Counted from the first letter of the stretch, positions 14,709 to 24,859 are shown. The stretch: DNA of 64,000 nt from CBDCXF01 sp965223755 (GCA_965223755.1 CBDCXF010000002.1:744001-808000); one strand, 5' to 3'. A program made the numbers and translations. The notes: generated by a model not told the origin, from the sequence alone.

Positions 14709-17700
14709 ATGCGCATCGTGAATTGTTGGTCGCTTAGTCGTCGCAGGGTTTCTCTGTGTTCTGCTGTCGTGCTCTCTTTTTCGCTCGCCGGAACAACACA
14801 GGCTCAGCCCACTCTTTCCAAGAGTTTCAATCCCACGACCATCGGCCCCGGATCGGTCGCCACCGCAACTTTCACCATCACCAACGGTGGAGGCTCGCCG
14901 GTCTCCGAGATTGGTTTCATTGACAACCTGCCTGTTGTTCCCGGCCCATTGGTGATCGCCGACCCCGCCAACGCCTCGACCACCTGCTCGTTTCGCGCTG
15001 GAGGAAGCCTGGTGGCTCCGGACGGAGGGTCCACGATCTCACTCAGCGGCGTCGAACTCGGGGCGGACCAGGCCTGCGTGGTCTCGGTGGATGTCACAGC
15101 CGCCACCCAGGGTATCCACACCAATCCTGCGATCACCTTGAACTCGAGCGCGGGAAGCAGCATGAGCCAGCCCACCGACTTGACCGTAGCCACGAATCTC
15201 CCCGGCTTTTCGAAGAGTTTCGCTCCCAGCTCGATCGCTCGCGGGGACCGCAGCACCTTGACCTTTACCATCGACAATAGCCTCAATGCTTCACGGGTCG
15301 GCAACTTGGACTTTGTCGACAATCTGCCCGCTGGGGTCGTCGTCGCCGATCCCAACAACGCGTTCACCGACTGTGTCAGTGCCGGCGCCCCCAACTCGAC
15401 GGTGACGGCGGTCCCTGGAACCGGCACCGTCGTACTGGACGCTAACGGCAGCACCTTCGTAGGATTCGAAGTCCTTGCTGTGGGAGCCGTCTGCACGGTC
15501 ACAGTTGACGTGATCGGCAATGGCGTTGGGGACCTCGACAACGTCACCGATCAACTGCTCGTAGACTTCACAGCGGCCGGCAAAGCCAGCGACACCCTCG
15601 AAGTCACGGTGACGGCGTTGGCTCTCGACAAAGATTTTGCCGACGATCCGGTCGCCCCAGGTGACACGGTGACCCTCGAGTTCCAGGTTCACAACTTGGA
15701 TCGCAATGAGGCGGCGACCGGTGTCGCCTTCAACGACGACCTCAGCAGTCTAGTGCCCGCTTTGCCTGGGCTCACCTTTAGCTCTCTGCTCTCGAATACC
15801 TGCGGCGGCTCGGTGACCGGTGTTGGCGGCACCTCCATCGGGTTCACCGGTGGCGCGCTGCCGGCTCAAGGATCGTGTTCGATTCAAGTCTCCCTCGCGG
15901 TACCCGCCGGGGCGGTCCCCGGCACCTACTCCAATACCACCAGCGCGATCACCGGCGACATCGGCGGATCGCCGACGGTCGGCAACATGGCTGCGGATGA
16001 CCTTTTCGTCGAGCCGACGCCGGTCTTGACCAAAGAATTTCTCGCCACCGGCACCTTCGCTCCCGACCCGGTCGTGGTGCCGGGCGATGATGTGGTCCTG
16101 CGATTCACGATCACCAACGTCAGCACGACTTCCGGGGCAACCGACATCGCCTTTGGCGACGAACTGACCGACGGCGGCCCCGGCACCGGCTTTCTCCCCT
16201 TTCCAGTCACTATTTCGCTCCCACCGGTTCCGGATCCGCCCTGTGGCAATGGATCTTCTCTATCTTTGGTCAGTTTCGGCACCGATCGCCAAGGACTAAT
16301 GTTGTCGGCAGGCAATTTGGCCGCCTCCCCGGGACCTGGTGATTCCTGCTCGTTCGATGTCACCCTATCCATTCCCTCCGATCTCACTCCTGGCGTCTAT
16401 ACCAATACAACCGAGGAAATCACCGCCACCGTCGACGGCGCTCAGCGCACCGGAGCCCCAGCGAGCGACACTTTGACCGTGGTCGCGGCGCCGAAGCTGA
16501 CCAAGTCTTTCGTTGACGACCCCGTGGCACCCGGACAGACGGTAACTCTCGCCTTCAGCCTCACTCATTCCGCCAACTCGCCGGACTCTGCAACCGCGAT
16601 CACCTTCACCGACGATCTGACGACGGTGCTGGCGGGAATGACCGCCAACCCACCGTCCAATCCCGATCCACCCTGTGGCGCTGGCTCCTCCTTGGTCGCC
16701 TCGGCCGGAAACACTTTGCTCACTCTGATGGATGGCGTACTGGCACCCGGTGAGAACTGCGCTTTCAGCATCACCCTCAACGTGCCGATATCGGCTGTCG
16801 CCGGCACCTACTCCAATACCACCAGTGGAGTCCTCGCAACCGTCGCCGGTGAAGCGCGCGCTTCGCAACCGGCAAGCGATGACCTCACCGTCTCCGGACT
16901 GACCTTTGCCAAGGAGTTCCTTGGCGACCCCTCTCTCCCCGGCGAAACAGTGACCCTACGCTTCGTCATCGACAATACGGCGTCTACCGACAATGCAACC
17001 GACATCGCCTTTACCGATGACCTCGCCGCCGTGTTGCCTGGCACCCCGGATCTCACCAGCACCGGTGCACCATCGGTGAATACGTGTGGGGGGACACCGG
17101 GCGGATCGAGTACCTTTCTCATTTACAGCGGCGGCTCGCTGCTGGCCGGCCAAATGTGCACCATCGAATACGAAATTCTGATTCCCGCTGGGGCGGACGA
17201 TGGCACCTTCAACAACACAACCAACACCATGACTGCGACGCAGGGCGGCGTCACCGTTCTCGTCGACCCCGCGACCGATCTGTTGACCATCGATTCTGAC
17301 CTGCTGTCCCTCTCCAAGGCCTTCATCGACGACCCGGTGGCCCCCGGTGACACCGTCACACTTGAGTTCACGCTCGCCAACCTCGACGCCAGCAACGCGG
17401 CGACGGCGGTGGCGTTCACCGACGACCTCAACGCCGCATTGACCGGTCTGACGTTCGACGGTCTCGCGTTCAATGACTGTGGCGGCAGCGTCGGCGGCAT
17501 CGCGACCCAGACCGTTTCGGTATCCGGGGTCACCATCGCCGCCGGGGCCTCATGCACGATTCGCGTCTTGCTGTCGGTTCCCGCCAACGCCGCCGCCGGC
17601 CTGTACACCAACACCACCAGCGACGTCACCGGCACGATCGGTGGGTTCGCCGTCTCCGGAAGTCCCGCCTCCGATGATCTGGAGGTCTTGAACTTGCTCT

Positions 17701-18689
17701 TGTTCAGCAAGTCTTTCGTAGCGACCAACACCAACAATGGCTATCCGTTGTTGAACTTCACCATCACCAACCCGGGACCCAATCCCGTCGCCGACCTTGC
17801 TTTTTCCGATGACCTCTCCGCCGTGTTTGCCAGCCTGACCGCAGTCGGGTTGCCGCTGAACGACATCTGCGGCGCTGGGTCGCAGATCGCGGGAACGCCC
17901 TTCCTGACCTTCACCGGTGGCAACCTGCCGCCCAGCGGAGGTACTTGTTCGTTTGACGTTCCGCTGGCAGTACAGGGTGCGGTGCCGGCAGGGAACTTCA
18001 CCAACACCACCAGCGACCTGTTGCAGGCCGGATTGAAGGTCGCCGATCCCGCTACCGACAGCCTCACAGTGCAACCGCCCGCTTTCAGCAAAATATTTGT
18101 ACCCGACAACGTTGTCCTCGGCGGCGTGAGCACCTTGACCTTCACCATTGACAATGTGAACTCGGTGTTTGCCGCTGACAATCTCAGTTTCGTTGACAAC
18201 CTCCCGTCGGGCACGCGCGTGGCCTCTCCGGCCAATGCCTCGACCACTTGCACGGGTGGAACGCTGACCGCATCGCCCGGCAGCACCGCGGTCAGTTACG
18301 CCGGCGGCACGGTGGCCGCGGGAGCGAGCTGTGAAGTCGAGGTCGACATTGTGGCCAACAGTCTCGGCATCCGCATCAACACCACCGACATCCTGATGTC
18401 CTCGCTCGGAATGAGCGCCGCTGCCACCGATCTGCTGTTCGTGTCTGGACCGGGCCCGTGCTTTGCCAACGACGGCGAGTTCCTGCAGCTCCAAAACGGA
18501 GCCGTCACCGACAACCAAGCCTACGAAGTGTGCAACACCATCCTGGTGGCGCCCGACTTCGTCGTCTTCGGCTCCGGTGGCTCTCTGAATCTGACCGCAG
18601 GCCTCGCAGTGGTGTTTCAGAACGGCTTCGAAATCCTGCCCGGCGGCGAACTCTCGGTGAGTCTTGACGCAGGCCTGCTCAACGACTGA
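14709..18689 (+). CDS. Large secreted protein with nine DUF11/DUF7933-like repeats and C-terminal module
   Basis: The start at 14709 gives a signal peptide ending TTQAQ and is preceded by GGAGGG; the frame opens earlier at 14577 without such features. The mature 1300 residues consist of about nine Ig-like repeats of 120-150 residues. Each starts with a pattern like KSFVDDPVAPGDTVTLEF and contains TFTIDN, DDL and a Cys-containing GxxCS/T loop near its end, as in DUF11/DUF7933 surface proteins. The last 70 residues (VFGSGGSLNLTAGLAVVF...) match the C-terminal module of the protease at 7220-8947. A surface structural or adhesive role is likely. Confidence 0.8.
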   Translation: MRIVNCWSLSRRRVSLCSAVVLSFSLAGTTQAQPTLSKSFNPTTIGPGSVATATFTITNGGGSPVSEIGFIDNLPVVPGPLVIADPANASTTCSFRAGGSLVAPDGGSTISLSGVELGADQACVVSVDVTAATQGIHTNPAITLNSSAGSSMSQPTDLTVATNLPGFSKSFAPSSIARGDRSTLTFTIDNSLNASRVGNLDFVDNLPAGVVVADPNNAFTDCVSAGAPNSTVTAVPGTGTVVLDANGSTFVGFEVLAVGAVCTVTVDVIGNGVGDLDNVTDQLLVDFTAAGKASDTLEVTVTALALDKDFADDPVAPGDTVTLEFQVHNLDRNEAATGVAFNDDLSSLVPALPGLTFSSLLSNTCGGSVTGVGGTSIGFTGGALPAQGSCSIQVSLAVPAGAVPGTYSNTTSAITGDIGGSPTVGNMAADDLFVEPTPVLTKEFLATGTFAPDPVVVPGDDVVLRFTITNVSTTSGATDIAFGDELTDGGPGTGFLPFPVTISLPPVPDPPCGNGSSLSLVSFGTDRQGLMLSAGNLAASPGPGDSCSFDVTLSIPSDLTPGVYTNTTEEITATVDGAQRTGAPASDTLTVVAAPKLTKSFVDDPVAPGQTVTLAFSLTHSANSPDSATAITFTDDLTTVLAGMTANPPSNPDPPCGAGSSLVASAGNTLLTLMDGVLAPGENCAFSITLNVPISAVAGTYSNTTSGVLATVAGEARASQPASDDLTVSGLTFAKEFLGDPSLPGETVTLRFVIDNTASTDNATDIAFTDDLAAVLPGTPDLTSTGAPSVNTCGGTPGGSSTFLIYSGGSLLAGQMCTIEYEILIPAGADDGTFNNTTNTMTATQGGVTVLVDPATDLLTIDSDLLSLSKAFIDDPVAPGDTVTLEFTLANLDASNAATAVAFTDDLNAALTGLTFDGLAFNDCGGSVGGIATQTVSVSGVTIAAGASCTIRVLLSVPANAAAGLYTNTTSDVTGTIGGFAVSGSPASDDLEVLNLLLFSKSFVATNTNNGYPLLNFTITNPGPNPVADLAFSDDLSAVFASLTAVGLPLNDICGAGSQIAGTPFLTFTGGNLPPSGGTCSFDVPLAVQGAVPAGNFTNTTSDLLQAGLKVADPATDSLTVQPPAFSKIFVPDNVVLGGVSTLTFTIDNVNSVFAADNLSFVDNLPSGTRVASPANASTTCTGGTLTASPGSTAVSYAGGTVAAGASCEVEVDIVANSLGIRINTTDILMSSLGMSAAATDLLFVSGPGPCFANDGEFLQLQNGAVTDNQAYEVCNTILVAPDFVVFGSGGSLNLTAGLAVVFQNGFEILPGGELSVSLDAGLLND

Positions 18690-18692
18690 GCG

Positions 18693-19250
18693 CTACTCGG
18701 AATCCGAAACCCGCGTCAGGTTCATGCTGAAAAACTGCACCCAGTTCTCGCCATCGGCGCTGAACTCCCCGATTTCGACCCAAGTGTCCTCAGTAAAGGT
18801 CGCGGTGTAGCGAGCCCGTCCGCGCGGCGCCGCGAAGCTCCAAACGAGTTGGTTTTCGGTGATTTCGACGTCGGCGTCGGTTTCACGGGCCGGCGTGAAC
18901 GCCTTCATGCGGTATTGGTCTAGGCCAGAGTCGTACCAGATGAGACCGATGGCCTGGTGGGTTGTTTCGACCTCGCCGTTCTCGAGTTCGCGAGTGCCCA
19001 GTCCTTCGAGGTAGAGGACCGTTCCGTCCAACCGCGTTTCAACCTTCTCGAAGACGCGGCTGCCCTCGGTCTCCGGCCCGCGGCGAATCTCTCCCTCTCC
19101 CTCCCAGGTTCCAACCATGAAGGAAAGCGCGGCGATGGCTTCCTGGTGCTCCGCCAGATCGGGCTGCGCCAAGACAGGTGCCACGAAAAAAACTGGTGCC
19201 GCAAAAAAAACCAGAACGAACGCCAGATAGCAACTTTTTGCATACTTCAT
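18693..19250 (-). CDS. Secreted lipocalin-like (DUF1579-type) protein
   Basis: This 185-residue protein has a signal peptide ending around VLAQP (about residue 28). The mature part begins LSFMVGTWEGEGEI, then YLEGLGTRE, IGLIWYDSGLDQYRMKAF and a late YTATFTEDTWVEIGEF, a pattern seen in DUF1579 or similar calycin-fold proteins. Ribosome-binding site GGAGAG precedes the ATG. It converges on the large repeat protein with a 3-bp gap. The ligand is unknown. Confidence 0.6.
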   Translation of the reverse strand: MKYAKSCYLAFVLVFFAAPVFFVAPVLAQPDLAEHQEAIAALSFMVGTWEGEGEIRRGPETEGSRVFEKVETRLDGTVLYLEGLGTRELENGEVETTHQAIGLIWYDSGLDQYRMKAFTPARETDADVEITENQLVWSFAAPRGRARYTATFTEDTWVEIGEFSADGENWVQFFSMNLTRVSDSE

Positions 19251-19288
19251 TGTTCACTCTCCTTAGGAGTTTTCGAGTTGTTCAATTT

Positions 19289-19636
19289 CTATTTTCCTTC
19301 CACTGTCCCATTGACTCCGTCGCCGGAAACAAGAGCGGTGAGTGCTGTGAGGTGTTTTTCGAGTCTCTCTTGGCCGCCGGACGTCAATCGATACCAGCTC
19401 AGCGGTCGGCGACCGGAAAAAGCCTTGCGCACAGTGATGTACTTGGCTTCTTCCAGCTTGCGCAGGTGGGTTCCCATGGCACCGTCAGTTTCCTCGAGCA
19501 AGTCGCGCAGACGAGAGAAGGTCATTTCGTCGCTGCGCGCCAACAGCACACAGGCACCCAATCGAGTCCGATGCTCGAGAAGGCGGTCGAAACCTTCCAG
19601 GTGTCGCCAGAGGGATTCGGCGGTTGCCTCAACCAA
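19289..19636 (-). CDS. Winged-helix transcriptional regulator (HTH_34-like)
   Basis: This 115-residue regulator has a core of SDEMTFSRLRDLLEETDGAMGTHLRKLEEAKYI followed by VRKAFSGRRPLSWYRLT and a helical tail, typical of PF13601-like winged-helix proteins. I choose a TTG at 19636 preceded by GGGAGAAG and overlapping the end of the upstream membrane-protein gene; the frame is open further upstream but only within that gene. Such pairs usually form self-regulated operons. A palindrome at 20234-20250 is a candidate operator. Confidence 0.75.
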   Translation of the reverse strand: MVEATAESLWRHLEGFDRLLEHRTRLGACVLLARSDEMTFSRLRDLLEETDGAMGTHLRKLEEAKYITVRKAFSGRRPLSWYRLTSGGQERLEKHLTALTALVSGDGVNGTVEGK

Positions 19637-20201
19637 TGCTCTTCTCCCACGAAATCCCAGCCAAAACCCAGAACCCCAAGGCGACAATCGCTCCGGTCCA
19701 AGTCCAGCCGTACGGCGGAGAAAACAGCAGTGCGATGTACCCAGCGGCGACCAGTCCACTGACTAAGAGCATCCTGCGATCCAAATGCAGGCCCGCCAAA
19801 AAGTAGACCAAGGCGATAAAGATCAGAAAGAGGCGGGCAAGTGCCGGCCAAGCAATATCCCCAGCAAAGACCATCGGCAAGGTCATGGCGATGGCGGCAA
19901 GCAGTGCGGCCCAATGCAACATGTGCTTGCGCCCGGCGCGCTCATTGCGCTGGCCAGCCTGTTGCGCCGCGCGGCGGCCAAGGAGCACGCTGGCGACAAA
20001 ACCGAGCGGCGCGGCGACGAGAAAGAACCGCCCCACCCACTCTGGAGCAAAGTCGACCAGCGAGAACCCGATCAAAGCGATCAATCCCCACAGTGCGTAG
20101 ATGGGGGCGGGAGTTCCCGACCCGGAGCGATCGATCGACTGACGAATGTGTTGTAAGTCTTCAGCAACTCGATCGCGGGCTGCAGACTGAGTTGATGTCA
20201 T
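19629..20201 (-). CDS. Multi-pass membrane protein of unknown function
   Basis: This 190-residue protein has a soluble N-terminal helix (DLQHIRQSIDRSG) and about six hydrophobic segments in three pairs (residues about 32-50, 55-75, 92-110, 115-130, 137-155 and 160-180). It is the first gene of a two-gene operon with the winged-helix regulator, whose start lies inside its last codons. Arrangements like this are common for small regulator/membrane pairs in Acidobacteriota, but no function is established. Confidence 0.65.
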   Translation of the reverse strand: MTSTQSAARDRVAEDLQHIRQSIDRSGSGTPAPIYALWGLIALIGFSLVDFAPEWVGRFFLVAAPLGFVASVLLGRRAAQQAGQRNERAGRKHMLHWAALLAAIAMTLPMVFAGDIAWPALARLFLIFIALVYFLAGLHLDRRMLLVSGLVAAGYIALLFSPPYGWTWTGAIVALGFWVLAGISWEKSIG

Positions 20202-20233
20202 CTTTTCATCTCCTTCACTCCCAATATTGGAGT

Positions 20234-20250
20234 GCTCTAAAATTTAGAGC
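20234..20250. promoter_or_regulatory. Candidate operator, 17-bp perfect palindrome
   Basis: GCTCTAAA and TTTAGAGC flank a single A, 33 bp upstream of the membrane-protein/regulator operon start. A second perfect palindrome, CCAATATTGG, lies next to it at 20221-20230. AT-rich symmetric DNA at this place fits a binding site for the operon's own winged-helix regulator. Confidence 0.5.
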
Positions 20251-20273
20251 AAAAGAGCTCCACTGTCAAGCAA

Positions 20274-23200
20274 TCAATGAAAATCGCGGCTGCCGCCGGA
20301 GGCCGGACGCTCGTTCAACTGGGGCTCCCAGAAACGATCTGCAATCAGGTGCACCACCCCATCCTGGACTTGCAGGCGACCACTGACCCCCAAGAATTGG
20401 GTGGTCTTGATCAACAGCGCAAAGCGCTGGAACGTCTTCGACCACACCACGACGTTGACGAAGCCCGACTCGTCTTCCAAGGTCATGAAGACGACTCCAG
20501 AAGCCGTCCCCGGGCGCTGGCGGCAGATCACCATCCCCGCGTAGTGCATCGCTTGTCCATCTTGTGATTGGTTGACCTGCGCGGCCCTGGGCAGATTCAT
20601 GTGCTCCAGGGTGGACCGCAATGGTTGGAGTGGATGACCGCGGGCGCTGTGGCGGCTGGTGGTGTAGTCCCAGCCGATAGCGGTGAATTCATCGAGAGGC
20701 TGGATCTGCGCCGCTGGTTCGCGGTCGGTCAAGGCCAGGGTCGATGGTGCTCTCCGCGCAGCACCTCGACTGCGCCACAGGGCGAGGCGACGATGGTCCT
20801 CTAAAGACTCGAAGGCGCCGGCTTTGGCCAGGCGCACGACCGTTCCCTCGTCGACGTCCGCTCGTTGAACGAGATCTTCCAGAGTCTTAAAGTCTCCGGC
20901 ATCGATTTCTTTCCGCAACCCTCGCCAAACTTCTTCCCGCAACCCTTTGACATAGCGCATGCCCATGCGCACAGCGTGGTTTTCTTGCTCGCCCTCTTTG
21001 GAAATGCAGTCCAGCGTGCAGTTCCAGTCACTGTAGAGAACGTCGAGCGGACGCACCTCAACTCCGTGACGCTTGGCGTCCTCGACCAAGGTCGAAGCCG
21101 AATAGAACCCCATCGGCTGGGCGTTCAAGATCGAACAAAGAAATACCTCAGGATGGTGGCACTTCATCCACGCGGTGGCGTAGGCGATGAGGGCGAAGCT
21201 GGCAGCGTGACTTTCCGGAAAGCCGTATTCGCCAAAGCCCCGAATCTGATCGAAGACTCTCTCGGCAAACTCCAAGGCGATGCCCTTGGCGGTCATGCGG
21301 TGGATGAGGCGGGCGCGATGCCGCTCGATACGCCCGCTGCGTCGCCACGCCGCCATGTCGCGGCGCAGTTGGTCGGCTTCACCGGGGCTGTAATCGGCGG
21401 CCACCATTGCCAGGCGGATGACTTGTTCCTGAAACAGGGGCACTCCCAGTGTCTTCTTGAGCACCGGTTCCAGACACGGATGCGGGTAAGTAACTTCCTC
21501 CTCGCCGTTACGCCTTTTGAGGTAGGGATGAACCATGCCACCGGTGATCGGCCCCGGGCGCACGATCGAGACCTCCACCACGATGTCGTAGTAGTTCTCG
21601 GGCTTTAAGCGCGGCAGCATCGACATCTGCGCCCGGCTTTCGATCTGGAAGGTGCCCACCGTGTCGGCCGCCTGAATCATGGAATAGGTCGCGGCGTCAT
21701 CTTCCGGAATCGTCTCCATCGACCATTCCTCGCCCTTGACCTCCCGCAGTAGGTCAAATCCCAAATGCAACTGGTGCAGAGCACCGATTCCCAGAAGATC
21801 GACCTTGAATAACCCCAGTTCCTCCAGAGAATCCTTGTCCCACTGAATGACCGTGCGGTTCTCCATAGTCGCGTTCTCGATCGGCACCACCGTCGCCACC
21901 GGCTCGTGCCCAAGCAAAAAACCACCGGGGTGGATGGAAAGATGGCGTGGAAAATCTTGTATCTCTTGCGACAGCCTCAGCAGATGGCCGTAAATCGTGT
22001 CGCTGGGATCAAAGCCGGCCTGCCGGAAGGAATTGGAATCAAAGCCTCCGTAGTAGGGCAAAACCTTGGCCAATCGATCCAGTTCGGTGGCCGGCACGCC
22101 CAGGGCCTTGCCTACATCGCGCACCGCTGACCGCGTTCGGTAGCGCACCACGTTGGCAACCATGGCTGCATGTTCACGCCCGTATTTGGCGTAGACAAAC
22201 TGAATTGCTTCTTCGCGCCGGTTGTGTTCGATGTCGAGGTCGATGTCGGGGGGTTCGGCGCGTTCGCGAGAGAGGAAGCGTTCAAACAACAATCCCATAT
22301 GGATAGGGTCGACAGCAGTGATACCCAAGCAATAGCAAACGGCCGAGTTGGCGGCAGATCCCCGCCCCTGACACAGAATGTCGTGCCGCTGACAGAACTG
22401 GACGATCTCCCACATGGTCAAGAAATAGCCGCCATAGTCCAGATCTTCAATGAGGTCGAGTTCCTTGTCGAGTTGCTTGGCCACCTCTTCGGGAACCTCG
22501 CCTCCGTAGCGTCCTCGAGCGCCCTCAAAAGTGAGACGGCGCAGCCAGCTCGAGCTGGTCTCCCCGTTGGGGATCTCTTCGGCCGGATAGCGGTAGCGAA
22601 TCTGGTCGAGGGAGAACGTACAACGCTCGGCTACTTCCAGTGTGCGCTCGACCGCGGCGGGGTCGTCACTGAATAGATCCTGAAAGGAAACGGTGCTGTG
22701 GAGATGGTGTTCGGCGTTGCCGGTGGTCAGTACACCGGCTTCCGCCAAGGTGATGCCCTCGCGCAAAACCGTCAGCACGTCTTGCAAATCCTTGCGGTTG
22801 GCAGCGTGGTAGAGCACTTCATTGGCGGCCACCATCGGAATGTCGAACCTCTTGGCCCTTTGTCGCAGAATCTCCTCGTCTCCGACCTCATGGGCGAGTC
22901 GATGGCGTGCGACGAGAGCGTAGAGGCGATCTCCAAAAGCTTCGTGCAAATGGTGAGCGACAAAGAATGGATCCGCCTGGCCGGTCAGCAAACTTCTTCT
23001 TCCACCCCACAGAGCCAAGAGACCTTGAGCGTGTTCACAGACTTCCTCCCAGGAGACCTCACTCGAGCCCTTGTCACAGCGCAACCGGCCGCGGGTGATC
23101 AAACGGCAGAGGTTCGCGTATCCCTCACGATCTTGCGCCAGCAACATCAGGGTCGTGCCGTCGGTCACGGTGATCTCCGAACCGAGGATCAACTGAACGC

Positions 23201-23372
23201 CGGTGGATTGCGCCGCGGCGTGCGCTTCGACCACTCCATAGACGCCATCGCGGTCGGTCAGTGCAATAGTGGGTATCCCCAGGCGGGCACAAGTTCCCAC
23301 CAACTCCTCGGGGTGGCTGGCACCTTCCAGGAAGGAAAAATTGCTCTTGGCCCATAAAGCTGCGTAACTCAC
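20274..23372 (-). CDS. dnaE2: Error-prone DNA polymerase III alpha-like subunit
   Basis: DnaE2/ImuC (1032 aa) is the translesion polymerase of SOS mutagenesis. The GTG at 23372 overlaps the imuB stop (GTGA) and gives the typical N-terminus SYAALWAKSNFSFLEGASHPEEL; the frame opens further upstream without support. It has an N-terminal PHP domain (ALTDRDGVYG), the polymerase core with QGRGSAANSAVCYCLG and the two-Asp motif PDIDLDIEHNR, a helix-hairpin-helix region and a C-terminal OB fold. It ends the lexA-imuA-imuB-dnaE2 operon. The beta-clamp interaction is presumably through ImuB. Confidence 0.95.
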   Translation of the reverse strand: MSYAALWAKSNFSFLEGASHPEELVGTCARLGIPTIALTDRDGVYGVVEAHAAAQSTGVQLILGSEITVTDGTTLMLLAQDREGYANLCRLITRGRLRCDKGSSEVSWEEVCEHAQGLLALWGGRRSLLTGQADPFFVAHHLHEAFGDRLYALVARHRLAHEVGDEEILRQRAKRFDIPMVAANEVLYHAANRKDLQDVLTVLREGITLAEAGVLTTGNAEHHLHSTVSFQDLFSDDPAAVERTLEVAERCTFSLDQIRYRYPAEEIPNGETSSSWLRRLTFEGARGRYGGEVPEEVAKQLDKELDLIEDLDYGGYFLTMWEIVQFCQRHDILCQGRGSAANSAVCYCLGITAVDPIHMGLLFERFLSRERAEPPDIDLDIEHNRREEAIQFVYAKYGREHAAMVANVVRYRTRSAVRDVGKALGVPATELDRLAKVLPYYGGFDSNSFRQAGFDPSDTIYGHLLRLSQEIQDFPRHLSIHPGGFLLGHEPVATVVPIENATMENRTVIQWDKDSLEELGLFKVDLLGIGALHQLHLGFDLLREVKGEEWSMETIPEDDAATYSMIQAADTVGTFQIESRAQMSMLPRLKPENYYDIVVEVSIVRPGPITGGMVHPYLKRRNGEEEVTYPHPCLEPVLKKTLGVPLFQEQVIRLAMVAADYSPGEADQLRRDMAAWRRSGRIERHRARLIHRMTAKGIALEFAERVFDQIRGFGEYGFPESHAASFALIAYATAWMKCHHPEVFLCSILNAQPMGFYSASTLVEDAKRHGVEVRPLDVLYSDWNCTLDCISKEGEQENHAVRMGMRYVKGLREEVWRGLRKEIDAGDFKTLEDLVQRADVDEGTVVRLAKAGAFESLEDHRRLALWRSRGAARRAPSTLALTDREPAAQIQPLDEFTAIGWDYTTSRHSARGHPLQPLRSTLEHMNLPRAAQVNQSQDGQAMHYAGMVICRQRPGTASGVVFMTLEDESGFVNVVVWSKTFQRFALLIKTTQFLGVSGRLQVQDGVVHLIADRFWEPQLNERPASGGSRDFH

Positions 23373-24859
23373 TCGACTTTTCCGTGCAAAAACCACCGCC
23401 GCGACAAGCGGTCGAAGAAGATCCACAGAATGTCGCCTTTGCGGGTCTCAGCGAAGTGGTACTCCCGGTGTACCGCGCGCCGCCACCAGCCACCCGCGAC
23501 CACAAACGGCCCCTTCACTCGATCCACCGGGCTGTCCGCCAAACCCCGCAGCAGCCAACCGTCCGGTTCTCTGCGCGGCCGCGGAGGCAGCGGCATGGGC
23601 TTGGCGAGAAAGCGACGCACCAGTCTCGACTCGGCAAGGCGCGGCGGCTTGGCTTCCGCCAGGCCTTCAAACGACCGCCACTCAAACTGCCCTTCCGGAA
23701 GATGACCGGCGCGCAATTCGGCTTTTTGCACCGAACTCTCGCCTAGCTCAGCCCGCACTCGCGCCAAAGCTCGATTGGCAGCCGCCAGATCTCGTCGCGT
23801 CTCGGTGGTAAACAAGTCCATCTGGCCGGAGCGCATGTGTTTGCCCCGCACACTCAGGATGATTTCCTCAGCGCCCTCTTGTAGGCGCAAGCCGTCAAAG
23901 CGCAACGACAGAAGTTCGAGCCACTGCCTGAGGTCGTTGGTGGGCTCCGCAGTGCGCATCGACTCGCACCGGGGTTCGCCCCTTTCCAGGCGCAACTCCA
24001 CATCGATTTCTTGAGTCAGCTCACTCCGCAGAGTCATCGCCGCGAGCAGCGAAGAAAGGAGAGCTTCAATCCAGTTGAGAAGACGGGTGAGATCGCGAAC
24101 GGACTCCTCCAAAAAAATCTGCTCACGGATCTCAACTTCGACTTCCTGCGGCTGTAAAGGAGGCTCGCGCTCGCCGCACACCTGCTGATGCAGGGCGCGC
24201 GCAGATTCGCCGAAGCGCCGCTCGATCCCTTCCCGCGGGAGGGCAGCAAACTCTCCCAGGGTCCGAATCCCCAGATCTTTCAAGGCATCGCGTACTTGAG
24301 GTTCCACACCCAAGTCGGCCAGTCGAACCCGGGCTGCCAACCGTCGCTCTTGCTTCCGTGACGGGCTGATCCAAATTCGCTCGGCAACCCCTTTGGCGAG
24401 TGCATAGGTGGCAAAGCGATCCCAGCCGACCACAACCCGGCCGACAAACTCCTTGCGCTGCAAACGATCTTGTAAATCCTCCGCCCAACGATTGAGATCG
24501 GGAAACAAGCGCTCGAGTCCTGAGAGATCGAGCCAGAAAACACCCGGCTCTTCGGCCGCTGCTTCCACCCGCGGGGAATAGGCGGTCAGAACTTCATCAA
24601 TGAGTCCGTCAATGGCCTGTTGGATGGTCGCCGCTGGCATTTCGGCAGCGCGCAGATCGCGGCAAAGGGCCAGAGCTGAGGCATAGCGCATCCCGGGAAG
24701 AATCCTCTGTTGGCGCGCCAATCGATTGATCCACAGCAGCTTGCCCTGAGGTTTGTCTTCGTCAACAACCGCAGAGGGATGACACCGCCATTCGGGCTTC
24801 TGGAGCAGTTGCAACTGCAGTGGAAACGCGGCGAGATCAACACACGCCTGGCGGCCCAC
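23369..24859 (-). CDS. imuB: Y-family polymerase-like mutagenesis protein
   Basis: ImuB (496 aa) is a non-catalytic Y-family relative that bridges DnaE2 to the sliding clamp. The N-terminus ACVDLAAFPLQ and the region FWLDLSGLERLFPDL mark the palm where true Y-family enzymes carry the SIDE catalytic motif, here replaced. A DNA-binding helix-hairpin-helix region follows (LKDLGIRTLGEFAALP), then a C-terminal domain with GQMDLFTTE. Overlaps of 23 bp with imuA and 4 bp with dnaE2 indicate tight translational coupling. Assignment is strong from context and sequence. Confidence 0.9.
   Translation of the reverse strand: MGRQACVDLAAFPLQLQLLQKPEWRCHPSAVVDEDKPQGKLLWINRLARQQRILPGMRYASALALCRDLRAAEMPAATIQQAIDGLIDEVLTAYSPRVEAAAEEPGVFWLDLSGLERLFPDLNRWAEDLQDRLQRKEFVGRVVVGWDRFATYALAKGVAERIWISPSRKQERRLAARVRLADLGVEPQVRDALKDLGIRTLGEFAALPREGIERRFGESARALHQQVCGEREPPLQPQEVEVEIREQIFLEESVRDLTRLLNWIEALLSSLLAAMTLRSELTQEIDVELRLERGEPRCESMRTAEPTNDLRQWLELLSLRFDGLRLQEGAEEIILSVRGKHMRSGQMDLFTTETRRDLAAANRALARVRAELGESSVQKAELRAGHLPEGQFEWRSFEGLAEAKPPRLAESRLVRRFLAKPMPLPPRPRREPDGWLLRGLADSPVDRVKGPFVVAGGWWRRAVHREYHFAETRKGDILWIFFDRLSRRWFLHGKVE

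Noticed and set aside
14804..15547. 247-codon frame antisense to the large repeat protein
   Set aside because: Repeat-derived complement with no independent start signal.
17550..18518. 322-codon antisense frame within the repeat protein
   Set aside because: Gly/Arg/Val-rich shadow of repeated DNA without domain features.
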